In this document: piece by piece, positions 40,432-52,195 of the stretch | Numbering within the stretch: position 1 is the first letter of the stretch | Layout: every line of letters begins with the position of its first letter | From: Thuidium tamariscinum | Taxonomy: Eukaryota > Streptophyta > Bryopsida > Hypnales > Thuidiaceae | Length of the DNA: 64,000 nt | Assembly (NCBI GenBank): GCA_947034885.2 | Contig: OX344753.2 | Coordinates: forward strand, 26,738,347-26,802,346 | Reading direction: 5' to 3' | The notes under the pieces: model-generated | Databases searched by the model: none | The model's input: the letters and a program-made list of their open reading frames with translations, nothing else | What the model was told of the DNA's origin: nothing | Made by a program: the position numbers and the translations under genes

Positions 40432-42640
40432 AACCTTGAATTTCTTTCTTAAACAACTTGTTTAGGAGGAGTAGGTATAAGATGGAATGAAAATTAATTT
40501 TTAATACTTCTAAAATCCAATCAAAATATGTCAATTCTAATAGAAATTAGTTCTAGCAAACAATCTTAATCAGTTGAAGTTTTTTTAATCAAAAATATGA
40601 AAAAGTAAAATTCTAGAAAGTGAATATGTTCCCCTATCTTAAAAAAAACAAGTTTCAAAAATTGACCCAAGAATTTTAAATTATACAAATCTTCCTAAAT
40701 TTTCATTTGTTTAGTGTATGTTTGTATGGAAAGAGCATTGAAAACTTACATAAATATCTTATGTAAACTGTAGAATAAGCATGACTAATGAGTAATACCT
40801 CAATAAAGGGCCCCTCTTCCTTCCATTATGAATACATTTTAAGGAAGTTTTTAAGTATACAAATAGATGAAAATCTACAGTCCATTGTCCTCTTAATATG
40901 TTTATTGCTCAAAATCATTCATAAACTTTTTTCTAGCTCTTACAAATTTACAAGGTTTTGCAAGGGCAAAGGAAACCAATCCATACTCTTGGACCTTTAG
41001 TAATTACAATGGAATTCATTACTTCAAATGGATGAAAATTTTGTATTCATATTTGGAATATGACACTTTTAATTAGCTAGAAGAAGTTAAGAAAACACTT
41101 GGACCTCTTCAATCTAACTTTATCAACAATGACATTCTATAATATCTTGCACGTTTGCTACACTATCATTATTAGTAGTACACTTGTTTTACAATCAAGA
41201 TATTTGATCCAAAATGTAACTATTTCTCAAAAATCTAGATAAAATAGGGGGAGTAGAGTGTCCAAACTTAAACATTTATAAATTCAAAAGCAAGTTTTTA
41301 CTTCACTTGGAGTCCTAAGTAACTAGATTGGTTTATCCAAATCACTTTGCACTTAGATCAAGATTTTTAGAACATCTCTAGTGGTGTTTATCTTTTAAGT
41401 CTTAAAGAATGAGACCTATCAATGGGGTACTTTGTTAAAAATTATCTTATTTTTAGATTGATAGGTATATATTTTTAATTTTTAAGCTAATCTTTAAAGT
41501 CATCCACTAACTACTTTTGGACTTCAACATCTTCCTAGGGTTAAGCCTACTATGATATTGTTGTTTTTATGAATAGTAAGCAATAAATTTATAGTTCATG
41601 CAAACAATTCTTTTTGGCAAAGGATAATTTCATTATTTTGCATCCACAACAAATGCTACAATACAATTCATCTTTAAAACTAGGTAATAGACATCATCAT
41701 TGATGAGATTCATTTTCCTTTTCCACATCAAAGTCTTCACATTGGTTGGAAGTTAAAGTAGTGAGTTGCTTAAGTTGTCTACTCTTTGCAAATCAAACAC
41801 AATGATTTGCTTAGTGAAGTTTTTCTTAGCAAATGTTCCCAAATCTTACTTCACTTTCAAAGGTCGCTTCCATCACAGTAAAAAAAAGTGAATGAAATTG
41901 CCAAAACACTCTCTAATAAGTATGAAATTCATTAGTATACATTTGGATGAATTTTATTATTCTTAGTTAATATTGTAGATGAGTGATGGATGGATGACTA
42001 AAATTGGATGATTTATCTAGCTTCCTTATATTTTAGGGACTCCATTGTACTTCTATGAAGAAAACTTCATTACCAAAGCTTTTAGAGCATCTATATTACA
42101 ACCTTCAAAAACTTTGAAACTTGTTAAATTTGGATGATTAATGTTGTGATCCACTTATAACATTTTCATGACACTCAAGTCTAGCGTTTCAAGCAATAGA
42201 CCTTAAAAATACTATTCACTTTATGTTTAGTGAGTTCTATCCAATATTCCACTAGGTACTTGATCAATTGATTATTTGTTGGGCACATTTGATGAACAAG
42301 GATAGGAGACAAGAATTTTGAGGGATCTTCAAAAATAGATGTAAACTTTTAGTGTATCAAATTTAGCGCACATTTATATAGATGCTCTTAACACCTCAAT
42401 ACTCCGAACTGTCCGAAATCTAAAACTTGGATGATGAACAAAGTGCCTCCATAGATCCATGCAATGTTCCTCCAAATAACTTTTCATTTATACCAAATAA
42501 TACTTAAAACACAACCTTCCTTCACAACCCTTTCAATGAAATTGAACTAAGTGATATATTTGTTACAAGAATATAAGCCAATATTCCAATATTTATAAAA
42601 AAATATTTATAAAAAGGACTTAGGTATTAAAGGCCGCCCC
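40432..42640. other. AT-rich intergenic DNA
   Basis: No gene or structured repeat is recognised. CG-containing sequence begins abruptly at about 42630, which I take as the APE2 upstream region. Confidence 0.5.
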
Positions 42641-43235
42641 TTATTAATGTAGTTGCCAGTGTACCTTTCCACGGGCCGAGAAGAAGGCGTCGCCACTCGC
42701 CACCGTCACGCCCTGCATTTGTCCTCGCGCCGGTTGCCGATTCCCCCCGGGCCCCGGCTCATCACTGGCGCCGAAGGAATTTGCCTGTCGCAGGTGCCAG
42801 GAGGAATTGCTTCAATTAATTCCGAAGTAGCGCCGTCACAGAGACTCATCATCACTCTTCCGATTCTTTCCGAGGGAGCCGTGTCTGTATCCAAGAGAAA
42901 GATTTGATGCCCACCCACATAGGACGTTTTCAAATGGAGAATGCCAAGGAGAATTGGATTTGACGTCGGTGATGGTGCCCGAGCTGAGGCAGGGTCGACA
43001 GCTCCATGAACAAGAATGCTCGGGAACTCCGTACTGCTTAGATTACATTCGGCGGAGGGAGCTCCGGTTGGGGATTCGACCAACACCTGCCTGGCTTGGT
43101 TTCATTGGGGATTTCGTGATTTTGGAGAGGTTTTGGAAATTCATGGGAGGACGCGCATGAAAGCAAATCATGAGCTAGGTAGTGGGTTTGGTGGGGAAGA
43201 AGGGAAGGGAAGGGAAGGGGAGAGATTGATCCACA
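42641..43235 (+). promoter_or_regulatory. Upstream region and probable leader of APE2
   Basis: A sharp rise in GC at about 42630 leads into 600 bases of CG-rich sequence, including a GGGAAGGGAAGGGAAGGGGA purine tract ending at 43221, just before the start codon. The overlapping open frames on both strands here have no recognisable domain. The transcription start is not identified. Confidence 0.45.
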
Positions 43236-46200
43236 ATGCGCATCGTGACGTACAACATAAATGGACTGCGAGCTCGCCTCGTGCCGCCTCGCAACTTGCT
43301 AGCGTTCCTCGACTCGCTCGACGCCGATATTATCTGTCTTCAGGTCGTGGCTTACTCAAGGAATCCCTGTTTTCGCTGCCATTGACTCTGCTTCGTACTG
43401 AGAAGCCTAAATTTGGTTTAATGGCTTAGGGTGCAGTTTTTGAGTAATGTATAGTCTCCATTCACCGTACAGTAAGGAGGAGCTTCCATTCAGCATACGT
43501 CATGGGCTTGGAGATGACTTAGAATTTGTTTGAATTTCGAGGATTTCGAAGAATCATGTTCCATGGGCGCCCGTGTGCTCTTGAAACTTCGCTGGACACC
43601 GGAACATTCGATGGAAATATCGATGTTATGTTATTAAGCAGAAGGATTTGTAAGGTCAAGCTTATGACCTTAAGCCTTACGGTGGTTTAGGGTTTAGGGT
43701 TACATTTGAGTTGGAAGCTTGCGCTTCGATTCCTACTCATTAAGTACTAGACAAATATGGGTAACTTCGTTTTGCGCGTTCGCGGATTGTTAGTATATCA
43801 CGATTTTTGTTCTAGAATTTCTTCTGAACTTCGGAGCTCCTTTCAAGCGAAGAGTAGAGGGATAATGAAGTGTTTCGGGACGAACAGTACTGATGGATCA
43901 TGCGTTGGAGTGATGCAGGAGACGAAGATAACTAGGCAAGAGCTGACGGCTGACATAGCAGTCGCAGAAGGATACGAGTCATTTTTTTCTTGCACCCGCA
44001 CTGTGGCAAAGGGACGGATTGGTTACTCCGGTGAGAGTTTAGCTTCCTTTGGATTCGTATTCACAAAAGCGAAGGGCGAATATGTAACCCTATTTGGATG
44101 CTCCTTATGATCCAGAATGTATAAGAAGCTTTTCCATTACTTTAGGTTTGTGTGTTCATACACCTTCCACAGGTGGCGAATTGTAGGTGGAAGTGCTGAA
44201 CTCCCCATTTTGTATATGCTGCAGGAGTAGCCACCTTCTGTCGCACGAGCACTGCCGTGCCTTTAGCTGCAGATGAAGGCTTCACAGGTACACGATCGCG
44301 TATTAAGAAGAGGAAGAACACCGCAGCCTTATGTTTAGGAGTTTCAGTTCTCTGGTGGCTCTATCTACTGTACATTGCTGGATGTAGATTTTTATGTCAT
44401 TCTGGACTTGTTTTCTTGACCAAGTTCTCTTGACGCTGTGGTCTACGGGTTTAGTCCCTGACATCTTGGACTCTGTATAGAGTTGGCGTGTCATCTTTTT
44501 GAGTTCCTTCATTCTACGAATTTTCTCAGCTAATATGTCTCATGTCAGGTCTCCTTCATGTAAATCGCTTCGGGGTAATAGAAGGTGGCAAAGCACGGGT
44601 TGGGTGCTATGAGGAGGTTTTGAAGACGGAGAATTTGAGCAGGCAGGAGTTACTTCAGCTGGATAGGGAGGGTCGCTGTCTTGTTACCGACCATGGCTCT
44701 TTTGGTATGTTGAGCTTCTGGAGTTGCCACTTGCCAGTTGATAGACCTTGGGAGTGTCCCTTCGGTAGAGCGCCAAGCATACAAAGAAATATTGGAAGTA
44801 ACGTTCTTGTTCACTGGAGATTTTCCTGAAGATAATCATGTGTTATGCAGTTCTTTTCAATCTTTATGGTCCTTGCGTTGGCTGCGACGATGAAGAACGC
44901 TACGATTTTAAACTGAGGTTTTATCGAGCTTTACAGGTATTTTCTTTTCTCCTGATAAATTCATTTATAAAGCACTACTGAATACGTATTTGCATTCCGC
45001 AATTTTGTAACCATTATTGAAATTTTGAAAATGTATGGAATTCATTGTAAATTATTGTGTGGCAGGATCTTTATTACATTTGCATTTCTGTGTACAGAGC
45101 AGGTGGGAGGGACTGTTAAAGGCTGGGCGGAGAGTAATAGCTGTTGGCGACTTCAATATATCTCCCTTCCCTGTGGATTTCTGTAACCCTGGCCCTGATT
45201 TTGATAAGAGCTTGTATGTTCTCAATCTTGACTATTGTATGGTCCTGCCTAGATTTTCTCATGTGCTATAAGCATTTGTTACCTGGCAAAACAAAGTGGA
45301 GATTGTGGTTGTGAGGCAACGTTTCAGGTGAATTGTTCTTCTCTACCCAAAGAATGAACAGTGAGTGAGTTGCTTACTGAATCGTACTTTGGTTGGCCTA
45401 CACCTCAGAATACGCCAGTGGCTACGATCTCAGCTACGAGATGGAGGCGGCCCTTTCTTAGACGTTTTCCGAGTAATTCATCCGAATAGGTTGTTTCCTC
45501 AACCGTGGCAGTCACTTCTTTATTCTATGCCCAAGTACATATCAAAACTGAGATTCCGCATGTAGAGATATGTGGCCAGCAATCCTTATCCACTGAGAAG
45601 TTTAGACTCCATTTTGCTGTCTCGGTCACTTCAAAAGAGGAATAAGGACTCCATCTATGGTCCATTAATGTATAAACAAGAAATTGCACGACAGGCTGCT
45701 GACTAATTGGTAAGGGTATGGTTTGTGCGTGCAGAGAAGGGGCTTACACATGCTGGAACCAAAGTTCTGGTGCAGAGGAGTTCAATTACGGATCAAGAAT
45801 TGATTTGATCTTAGCAGCTGGATTTTGTTTCCACAAAGCTGAGTTCAAGGACAACAATTGGAAGGTTGAAGAGAACCACCACTTTGGAGCCTGCGAAGTT
45901 GAGGACTGTGACGTCCTTCAGCAATTCAAACGCTTCAAAGCTGACTCTCTTCCACGGTGCGTAGTTGATGCCTTCCGGTTTCAAGTGGTTGGTTGTCATG
46001 GTCGCTTAACAATTTGCAGTCTGCACAACTTAATGCTCTTCTTTTTCAAGTGATGGGCTATATATTTTCAAAATAGCTCCTATATAATGACTTTTTGGTG
46101 CGTGGTTTGTTCTTAAGGAGGTGGCGAGAATTAAGTAATCCAATAAAAGTTCTTAATTTAATTTAATTTAATTTTAAAACTTTTTTTCTATGATAATTTC

Positions 46201-48720
46201 GAATTGGGGGTTTCTTAATAGCATATGTTCATATATTGTTAATTTGGAAACCCGAAATAATGTAAGAATTTATGAAACGTCCACTTCGAAGGAGTAAATT
46301 ATTTACAGTTATTTCTTACAAACATCCCTATCATCCATGAGTACCCGCCATGCTTTCTGGTTTCCAATGGTGTATTTTACAACCTTTGTATATTGTTCTT
46401 ATTTGATTCGTTTCAACTCCCAAAGATATTGATCATGTAGGCCATAAGGGTTACTCGTGAAAGCAATATAGATTAATGGTTTGCTTCCCTCTTCTGCCTA
46501 TGATTTCTGTGCTTTCATTCCTCTTAATTTTGGACAATGTTGGAACTTGGCCCAGGAGGGGAGGGGAAAAGTATGAAAAATTGGAGGGCTCAGATCATGC
46601 TCCTGTTTACGTGCATTTGAGAACACAACCACCTTTAGACCAACATGATGTGCCCCCCCTTGCAGCTCGTTTCATGCCAGAACTTCGAGGTCGGCAGCAA
46701 AGTATTGGTAAGCTTTCGAATTGGCGCAGTGGATATCTACCATTTGATTCTCAAGCTAATGCGGTGGATGAATTACGTCCTGTGCCATAGTCAGTTTCAG
46801 AAATTTGAAATTTGAAGATCTGTTCGAAGTGAATTCATCCTTTAGACGCACTGTCTGGGAAGTCCCGACTGCAAGTCGAATGATTTGCCCGATTTACCAT
46901 GAAAACAGTGTCCAAAATGAGAAAGAAATGTCTATTGATAATTGGGAATACAGTCAAGGCTCTGTAAGTACACATTCCTAGTATTTCCTGGGGATATATT
47001 ATGTTGTGTTCACATCTGATTGGGCAACTTCCACATTTCAAGTTGTGAACACATGTGACAGGAGCCCATTTTTGCCCCTCCGCTGCACAGTGCAATTAAG
47101 AGAGGTTTGAGTAAAGATGGGATAACGGAGCGTATCATTAAATGACTGGTTGGTATTGAAAAGATAGATTTCTGACAGAATTTTCTCAAATACTTATGGT
47201 CTCAGTTTGAATTTGCACTTACGGAGACCTGGGCTGGTCGTGCAGTATCCTTATTACAGAAAAGACCTGCCGGGAGTGAGTTCACTGAGATCAAGTCATG
47301 CTCTGAGATGAAGGAAGTGAAGCTTAAAACATCGCCGTCTACAGCTACTCTTGTGAAGAAGAATATGATGAAGACGACGACGAAGATTGATTCCCAAAAG
47401 GGTAAACAGAAGAACCTTCGGTCATTCTTCATGCCTCCAGCAGCAGCCAAAGGGAAGGAGAACACTGAGGGTGTGAGCACAGTCTCTGAACCTTCAGACT
47501 CGGAAACTCTTGTGAAAACCAGTTTAGTACAAGGAGACGACCAACATTGTACTCCTTTATTCCTTGCTGATGATTCTAGTGCTTCGCAAATTTTTTCAAG
47601 TGGTAATATCCTGCCACTGTCGACCAGCCAAGCTATCAATGAGGAGGATCCTGTTGACTGGTCTCAGAGTACCAGCACAAGTGAACTGGAGAAGAGTAGT
47701 TTCGAAACAAGCACGAACTTAGCAGCGAAAGCTGAATGGCAAAGAATTCAGAAGACCATGAAGAGGGTCCCTATGTGCTCAGGCCACAATGAGCCATGTG
47801 CTGTACGGGTAGTGAAGAAGGCAGGTCCTAACCTCGGAAGAACTTTCCACTGCTGTGCTCGAGCTCAGGTACGGTCTCCCATCTTCTTTTTTTTCATTTT
47901 TTATGAAGTTCCAAAGTGGTGCTCCAAATTTCAACATTCATCTACATATTAAATAGAAAATATCACATTCATACATATCACATGTCTATAATTATGTTTT
48001 CATCCACAACTTGGCGATTTCATCCAAGATTTATTTTAGTTTGAGTTTTCTGGCGATAAATCTCACAAGTTTTTGCCATTTTTTAGCCAGATTATTTTTT
48101 TCTGGTGCAATCTGGCACCAGAAAGCCAAAAAAGACCCTGGCGCCAATATAAAACAATTGAATTGCCTTGAGTAGTAAGTTTGCAGTTTTGGCCAAGTAA
48201 ACTAGCTGTGCCACTATGTAGTAATGGTCTGAGTCCGGGGTTTGAAGTGCTAATCTGCCTTCCCAAAGTAAGTAGGATGAAGTCACCAACCTAGAAAGCC
48301 CAACTCCCCCATTCGTGACCTTTCCAGTAGCAGGTGTGGGCACGAAATTAGTTGTTAGCTTCCAATTTACTTTCTTCATTTTATGTAATTTGGACCACGG
48401 CTGTGATGGCGGGCTAGCAATTGTTGCAATCCTTTCAATTGGTTCCAAGTGGACTGATCCATTGATTCTGTCAATTAATGGGCAACTGTATTTTAAATGC
48501 CACACTCGATAGAATGAGGAGTGTAACAAACGAACCTTAATGCCCCAGTTATCCAATTGGAGCCACTTGGATGGTGCGTTGGATTGTGGATGGTTCCGTT
48601 AAGAGTTGCTAAGCTTTTGAGAGGTGGATGTGTATGCAGGGCCCATCTTCAAATCCTGAGGCCAGGTGTGACTACTTTGAGTGGAATGCTCCTACCAAGG
48701 GGCAAAGTAGGAGAACTTAA
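43236..48720 (+). CDS. APE2: AP endonuclease 2 (DNA 3'-phosphodiesterase/exonuclease)
   Basis: A nuclear DNA-repair enzyme of the exonuclease III fold that trims blocked 3' ends and works with PCNA. Exons: 43236-43343, 43919-44030, 44225-44287, 44549-44704, 44851-44936, 45098-45213, 45409-45489, 45735-45956, 46556-46707, 46791-46963, 47062-47110, 47246-47868, 48640-48720; about 673 residues. Catalytic residues are in place: YNINGLR (N8), ETK (E37), NLYGP, GDFN (D193, N195), GSRID and SDH (D328, H329). A PCNA-binding box QKNLRSFF lies at 494-501. The C-terminal GRF zinc finger (about 616-665) shows C617, H620, C624, C642 and [15 protein letters not shown]. The join of exons 11 and 12 is the least certain, chosen because GAGTAAAG and TCGTGCAG keep the frame. 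Exons 10 and 11 encode poorly conserved linker. The gene appears intact. Confidence 0.93.
43686..43702 (+). promoter_or_regulatory. Telobox-like TTTAGGG repeat in APE2 intron 1
   Basis: TTTAGGGTTTAGGGTTA contains more than two units of the plant telomere repeat. Teloboxes near plant gene starts bind MYB-related and TRB proteins and are common in genes active in dividing cells. Here it sits in the first intron, about 340 bases after the first exon. It may equally be a chance interstitial telomere repeat. Confidence 0.5.
46161..46176. repeat. AATTT microsatellite in APE2 intron 9
   Basis: Three tandem copies of TTAAT form a short pentanucleotide tract in the intron that follows the exon ending at 45956. 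Confidence 0.7.
47920..48140. repeat. Dispersed repeat inside the last APE2 intron
   Basis: This part of the 771-base intron matches 57100-57330: CTCCAAATTTCAACATTCAT against TTCCAAATCTCAACATTCAT, then TTTTCATCCA, GCGATTTCATCCA, and a GGTGCAAT..GGCACC palindromic core. The family is diverged and has no coding capacity. Its presence shows repeat insertion within the APE2 transcription unit without disturbing exons. Confidence 0.6.
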
Positions 48721-49739
48721 GCACCATGTTTTGTGGGTTGTCTCCCCAGTGGAAGCTGAAAATCAGAGATGGTGTGGTCAGAATATGCGAGGAAACTGAT
48801 GATGGAGAATGAGTGGCATGGGAGCCGCCTGTAGTAACTTTAGGGGTGTCGGATATCTTGATTCTTGCTCCACAATTTGCATTTGCATTTCCAAATTGGG
48901 CAGAACATGATTCTTTTTTCCTCAGAATACTAACCTTGTCGTAGAGTTTTCAACCACAAGTCTGAAATTATATGCTTCTCCAAGCCCGCTCAGATTCCCC
49001 CCTACTACAGTAGTGACATATCTTCATGATTTTCATGCGGGGGGGAATTTATGGTTGTATTCTAAATTTTCGTCTGTTGACGCACATGATTTATGGTTTC
49101 TTGTGAGAGTGCGAATCAGTATAAAACCCCACGGTGAGAGAAGGAAGTTCAGAATACCGTTTATTCAAATATTGTTTCAAAAAGTGTGTAAAAAACATAC
49201 AATTCACAAGTTTTTAACATAAATGGATTTCATGCATTGCATAAATCGAAGAGACTTGAATATGGAAAGTGGGGGAAGTCGTTGTCATTCCAGTCAAGCA
49301 CTGAGTTGCATCAAGGCATGTTATCCCATGATCATCACCATCAGAAATGCTACATTGACATCAAAAAGTATCACATTTTTTTAAGTATTGATTACATAAG
49401 ATGTACACAATCACAACATGCAAGTATATGAAAGCTTTGTGTTATCTTTGGTGCAACTAGAAATTGAACTTTGAAATTTCATAACTAATTCATATGGTGC
49501 TAAATAATGATGCTAAATTGTAATGGAATCTTCTTTCAAATGCTAGTAAGAATTTATAAGTAAAGTTTGGGTTTAATATTAGCAAAATATGCTAAGTTGT
49601 AAGAAGTTTACTATCCTTTGAAAAGATGTAGTACCTCCTAATGTGTCCCTTGTCTCCCCTAAAAATCACAAGCCGTTAATTTTTTTTTTTAAATGCTCCC
49701 CTCCCAAATGTCATTGATTTAAAAAAAGATTACATACCA

Positions 49740-49935
49740 TCGATCTTTCCAAGATTTAATCTAAGCCATCCAAATTGGGTATATGGACACAGATATTGTA
49801 TGCATACAATAGATATATGATACTGAATATGAATATAGTAAAGATATTGTAAAAATATGTCTGAATGAGTGGATATGGATATTGATATGGTATGGAATAC
49901 GGATACTAATATAGTTAAAAAAAAATGGGATACGG
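49740..49935. repeat. Degenerate GATATGGATA cryptic repeat
   Basis: Variants of ATATGGATAT and GATATTG recur without strict period. It resembles the tract at 7590-7760 and, like it, is followed by a G-rich run (50068-50078) and a hairpin. Confidence 0.55.
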
Positions 49936-50129
49936 GAGACACAATTGTCCCATATTGATTGTAGGAAAAACTTGTTCTAAAATTTACAAAGAAGGAATGG
50001 AAAGGGAAGATTGGGATGGTAAATAATTTTAATTACTTAATTTTTATTTATTTATTTTTGTAAACCCGGGGGGAGAGGATTCTAGGGAAATTAAAAAAAA
50101 GTTTAAAAATAAAAAATAAAATGGCACAC

Positions 50130-50196
50130 TTACACTGTCTTTTGGGTGGAAGTGGCATAGTAGCTCACTTTCACTATCCACTCAAAAGACAATGCA
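50130..50196. repeat. Short imperfect hairpin
   Basis: ACTGTCTTTTGGGTGGA on the left pairs with TCCACTCAAAAGACAATG on the right, with further pairing inwards (AGTGGCATAGT against ACTTTCACT) and a very small loop. About 27 paired positions include a few mismatches. It could be the remnant of a small palindromic element. A microRNA precursor is conceivable but unsupported. Confidence 0.5.
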
Positions 50197-50473
50197 TAAT
50201 TGTAGGTATGCATACCTTCGTTTCTCAACTTCCAATTCAGAAATGGTCATTTGTCTCATGTTTATATGACACTTGTTTCACAAAAATAATTCAACTCTTC
50301 CAAATTTAGGGTTTGAAGTGGACAATGATGTATAGTATAATCCAAGGAGGAGTAATTATGTGTAATTTTCTAATCTACAGCAGATGCTAATATTCAGTAC
50401 CGACCACTGTATCCATTTTCTTAAATTTGCACGCTGCGTACATGTACCCAGCGTAGCCAACGGTCTCCAAAGC

Positions 50474-50664
50474 GCGGGAAATTCAATTAATATTTCGCGG
50501 GAGATGACCTGGCTAACAGGTCACCCATCCGTCACCATCCCGAAACCACCAGCGGCCCCTGTCCCGCGACGTCGCATTCGTAAACCATTCCCTAGCGGTT
50601 ACCGGTGATTCCTCTCCCGCCCTTCCAGTTTAGAAAGCGCGGGAAGAAGACCGTTCCCCGCCAA
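50474..50664. promoter_or_regulatory. Cluster of E2F-type sites
   Basis: Within 190 bases lie GCGGGAAA (50474-50481, the complement of the consensus TTTCCCGC), TTTCGCGG (50493-50500), GCGGGAAG (50639-50646) and TTCCCCGCCAA (50654-50664). A TCTCCCGCC near 50613 is weaker. E2F/DP proteins bind TTTSSCGS sites in S-phase genes. The cluster is 760-950 bases upstream of the start codon at 51425, compatible with a promoter if the leader is long. No other gene is near enough on the left. Confidence 0.6.
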
Positions 50665-51424
50665 TTTTTCTGATATCGCACATCTATGAGCTCTCTAGAT
50701 GTCCACTCTGTGGCGCCATTTCTGCCAATAGAGCCGTGCTACTCCAGGCTTTCACTCTGCGAGCTGATGGTCCCATATATCCTAAACTCTGTGTTTGGGA
50801 ATTCAGAGTGGGAGTTGCATTTCTGATTCAGAGCACAGTGGTGTTTGATTTCCTGAGACATTCCGGGAGTGTTTTGGTGCTTTTTTATTAGTGACGTACT
50901 GTTTTTCTTCGTGTATGCTATTGAGACGCTTTGGGCACGCATTTTTGTATTGGTCACCGTGACGATATTGTTGGACAAGAGTTTAGAACTTGGTGCGGTT
51001 CTCTTTGAAATCTCTCTTTCGCAATACCCACGTGTATTAGAGAGGCTAAATTCTGGGAGAGATTCTATCGTTGAGTTGGTGTGAGCCTTTGAGTTTGCGA
51101 CATTGTCACGACATTTCAAGAGGTGAAGTAGCACTGCCACTCGTGCCGTTTGGAGGTTGCAATTTTCTATTCCTCTTCCCGTTGCTGTTGCTTTTGCCTT
51201 TGGCACTGGCCTTTCCTCTGCACATTGCTCCTATTATTTTGGAGTAGGAGTGCATGACACGACGCTAGTTTCCGTGTGATCTCTGTTCCATAGTATATTC
51301 GGGTATTCTACTGGAAGGGAGATTTCGTTGCTGGATTAAAGCTTTATTGCTGTTCCGAGTGCTGGAGTGAGGTGAAGCGTAGTCTAGCGGTCGGTTGCAT
51401 AGCACTTATCCTGGTATAGGAAAG
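50665..51424 (+). other. Probable promoter and leader of the gene at 51425
   Basis: The sequence is of genic composition without a recognisable protein. The minus-strand open frame 50739-51206 has no domain and is probably a shadow of a leader. The position of the transcription start is unknown. Confidence 0.4.
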
Positions 51425-52195
51425 ATGGTGGCATTGAAGCCTGCGAAGTTTTACGGGAGGCTTCTGCCGCGTCCACGGATTTACTGTGATGTTAAGTTCA
51501 ATGACTCTCGAGTCGACCCGCCAGAGCCTGTGAATGCAAAGTTGTTGAAGTGGGCGAGTGAAGCGAGCTGGAAAATGGGTGGGACTGCTACGAAGCGCAA
51601 GCGCATGAGCGGGAAGATCGAAGGTCGCATGAACAAGCTCCGCAATATGGAGGAGAGCGATGAGGATGGTGCAACTCCAACAGAGAAAGTACGGGAGGTA
51701 CTTTCTTCAGGGGAAAAAAAGCGTGAGAGAAAGCAGTCTACCGCATCGGTGCCAGAGAAGCACAAAACGCCTATTGAGTGGATGTTAGAACCATCCAAAG
51801 TGTCCAAGCGGGGGAAGCTGGCTCCGCGACGTATAATGTCCGATGACGATACACCGAACCAAGCCCCGGTAGTGATATCTAGAGCTCGTAGAAGCCGGAA
51901 GGAGCAGCCGATTCCGCAAAGCGACGACGACAGTGATGATGGTCTGGAAGGTTTTATGCTGAGATTGCAATCTGATAAGCTTACTCCTAACCGGAGTACC
52001 AGGAGAAGCACACGTTTGCAAGCGTCTCCATCACCGTCTTTAACTCCAAATTCGAAGAGGCCATTGAAGAATGCACCTGGAAGCGGCGATGGCAGAAAGA
52101 GTTCCCTGCGTAGTCCGTTGTCTCTCAGTCGCAAGCGAGTTTTTGAGGATTCGAGATCTGAGTCTGATGAGCAGTCCGAATCAGTATTCCTTTAA
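51425..52195 (+). CDS. Conserved plant protein of unknown function, probably nuclear
   Basis: A single open exon encodes 256 residues. The first about 75 (opening MVALKPAKFYGRLLPRPRIY, then VKFNDSRVDPP, SWKMGG and GKIEGRMNKLR) look like the conserved N-terminus of an uncharacterised land-plant family as I remember it. I cannot verify this here and know of no assigned function. The rest is charged and low in complexity: likely nuclear localisation signals (KRKR at 57-60, KKRERK, SRKR), acidic serine clusters (SDDDTP, SDDDSDD) that suit casein kinase 2, and several SP/TP sites that suit cyclin-dependent kinases. No catalytic motif, membrane segment or zinc finger is visible. ATG 51425 is preferred because the frame upstream has no other ATG before its first possible start. 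E2F-type sites upstream suggest expression in S phase. Confidence 0.75.
   Translation: MVALKPAKFYGRLLPRPRIYCDVKFNDSRVDPPEPVNAKLLKWASEASWKMGGTATKRKRMSGKIEGRMNKLRNMEESDEDGATPTEKVREVLSSGEKKRERKQSTASVPEKHKTPIEWMLEPSKVSKRGKLAPRRIMSDDDTPNQAPVVISRARRSRKEQPIPQSDDDSDDGLEGFMLRLQSDKLTPNRSTRRSTRLQASPSPSLTPNSKRPLKNAPGSGDGRKSSLRSPLSLSRKRVFEDSRSESDEQSESVFL

Larger units (their letters stand above)
48721..50380. other. Spacer between APE2 and the next gene
   Basis: The first few hundred bases are probably APE2 3' UTR, though no clear AATAAA is seen. The rest is AT-rich and holds the degenerate repeat and hairpin listed separately. No gene is supported. Confidence 0.45.

Noticed and set aside
45811-45999. 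Minus-strand open frame inside APE2 exon 8
   Set aside because: Shadow of a well-supported exon on the other strand.
50130-50196. Candidate microRNA precursor
   Set aside because: The stem is imperfect, the loop is very small, and there is no evidence of a mature strand. A palindromic element remnant is as likely.
51481-52134. 217-codon minus-strand open frame
   Set aside because: It is the antisense of the serine/arginine-rich gene at 51425-52195, whose codon pattern creates long antisense frames.
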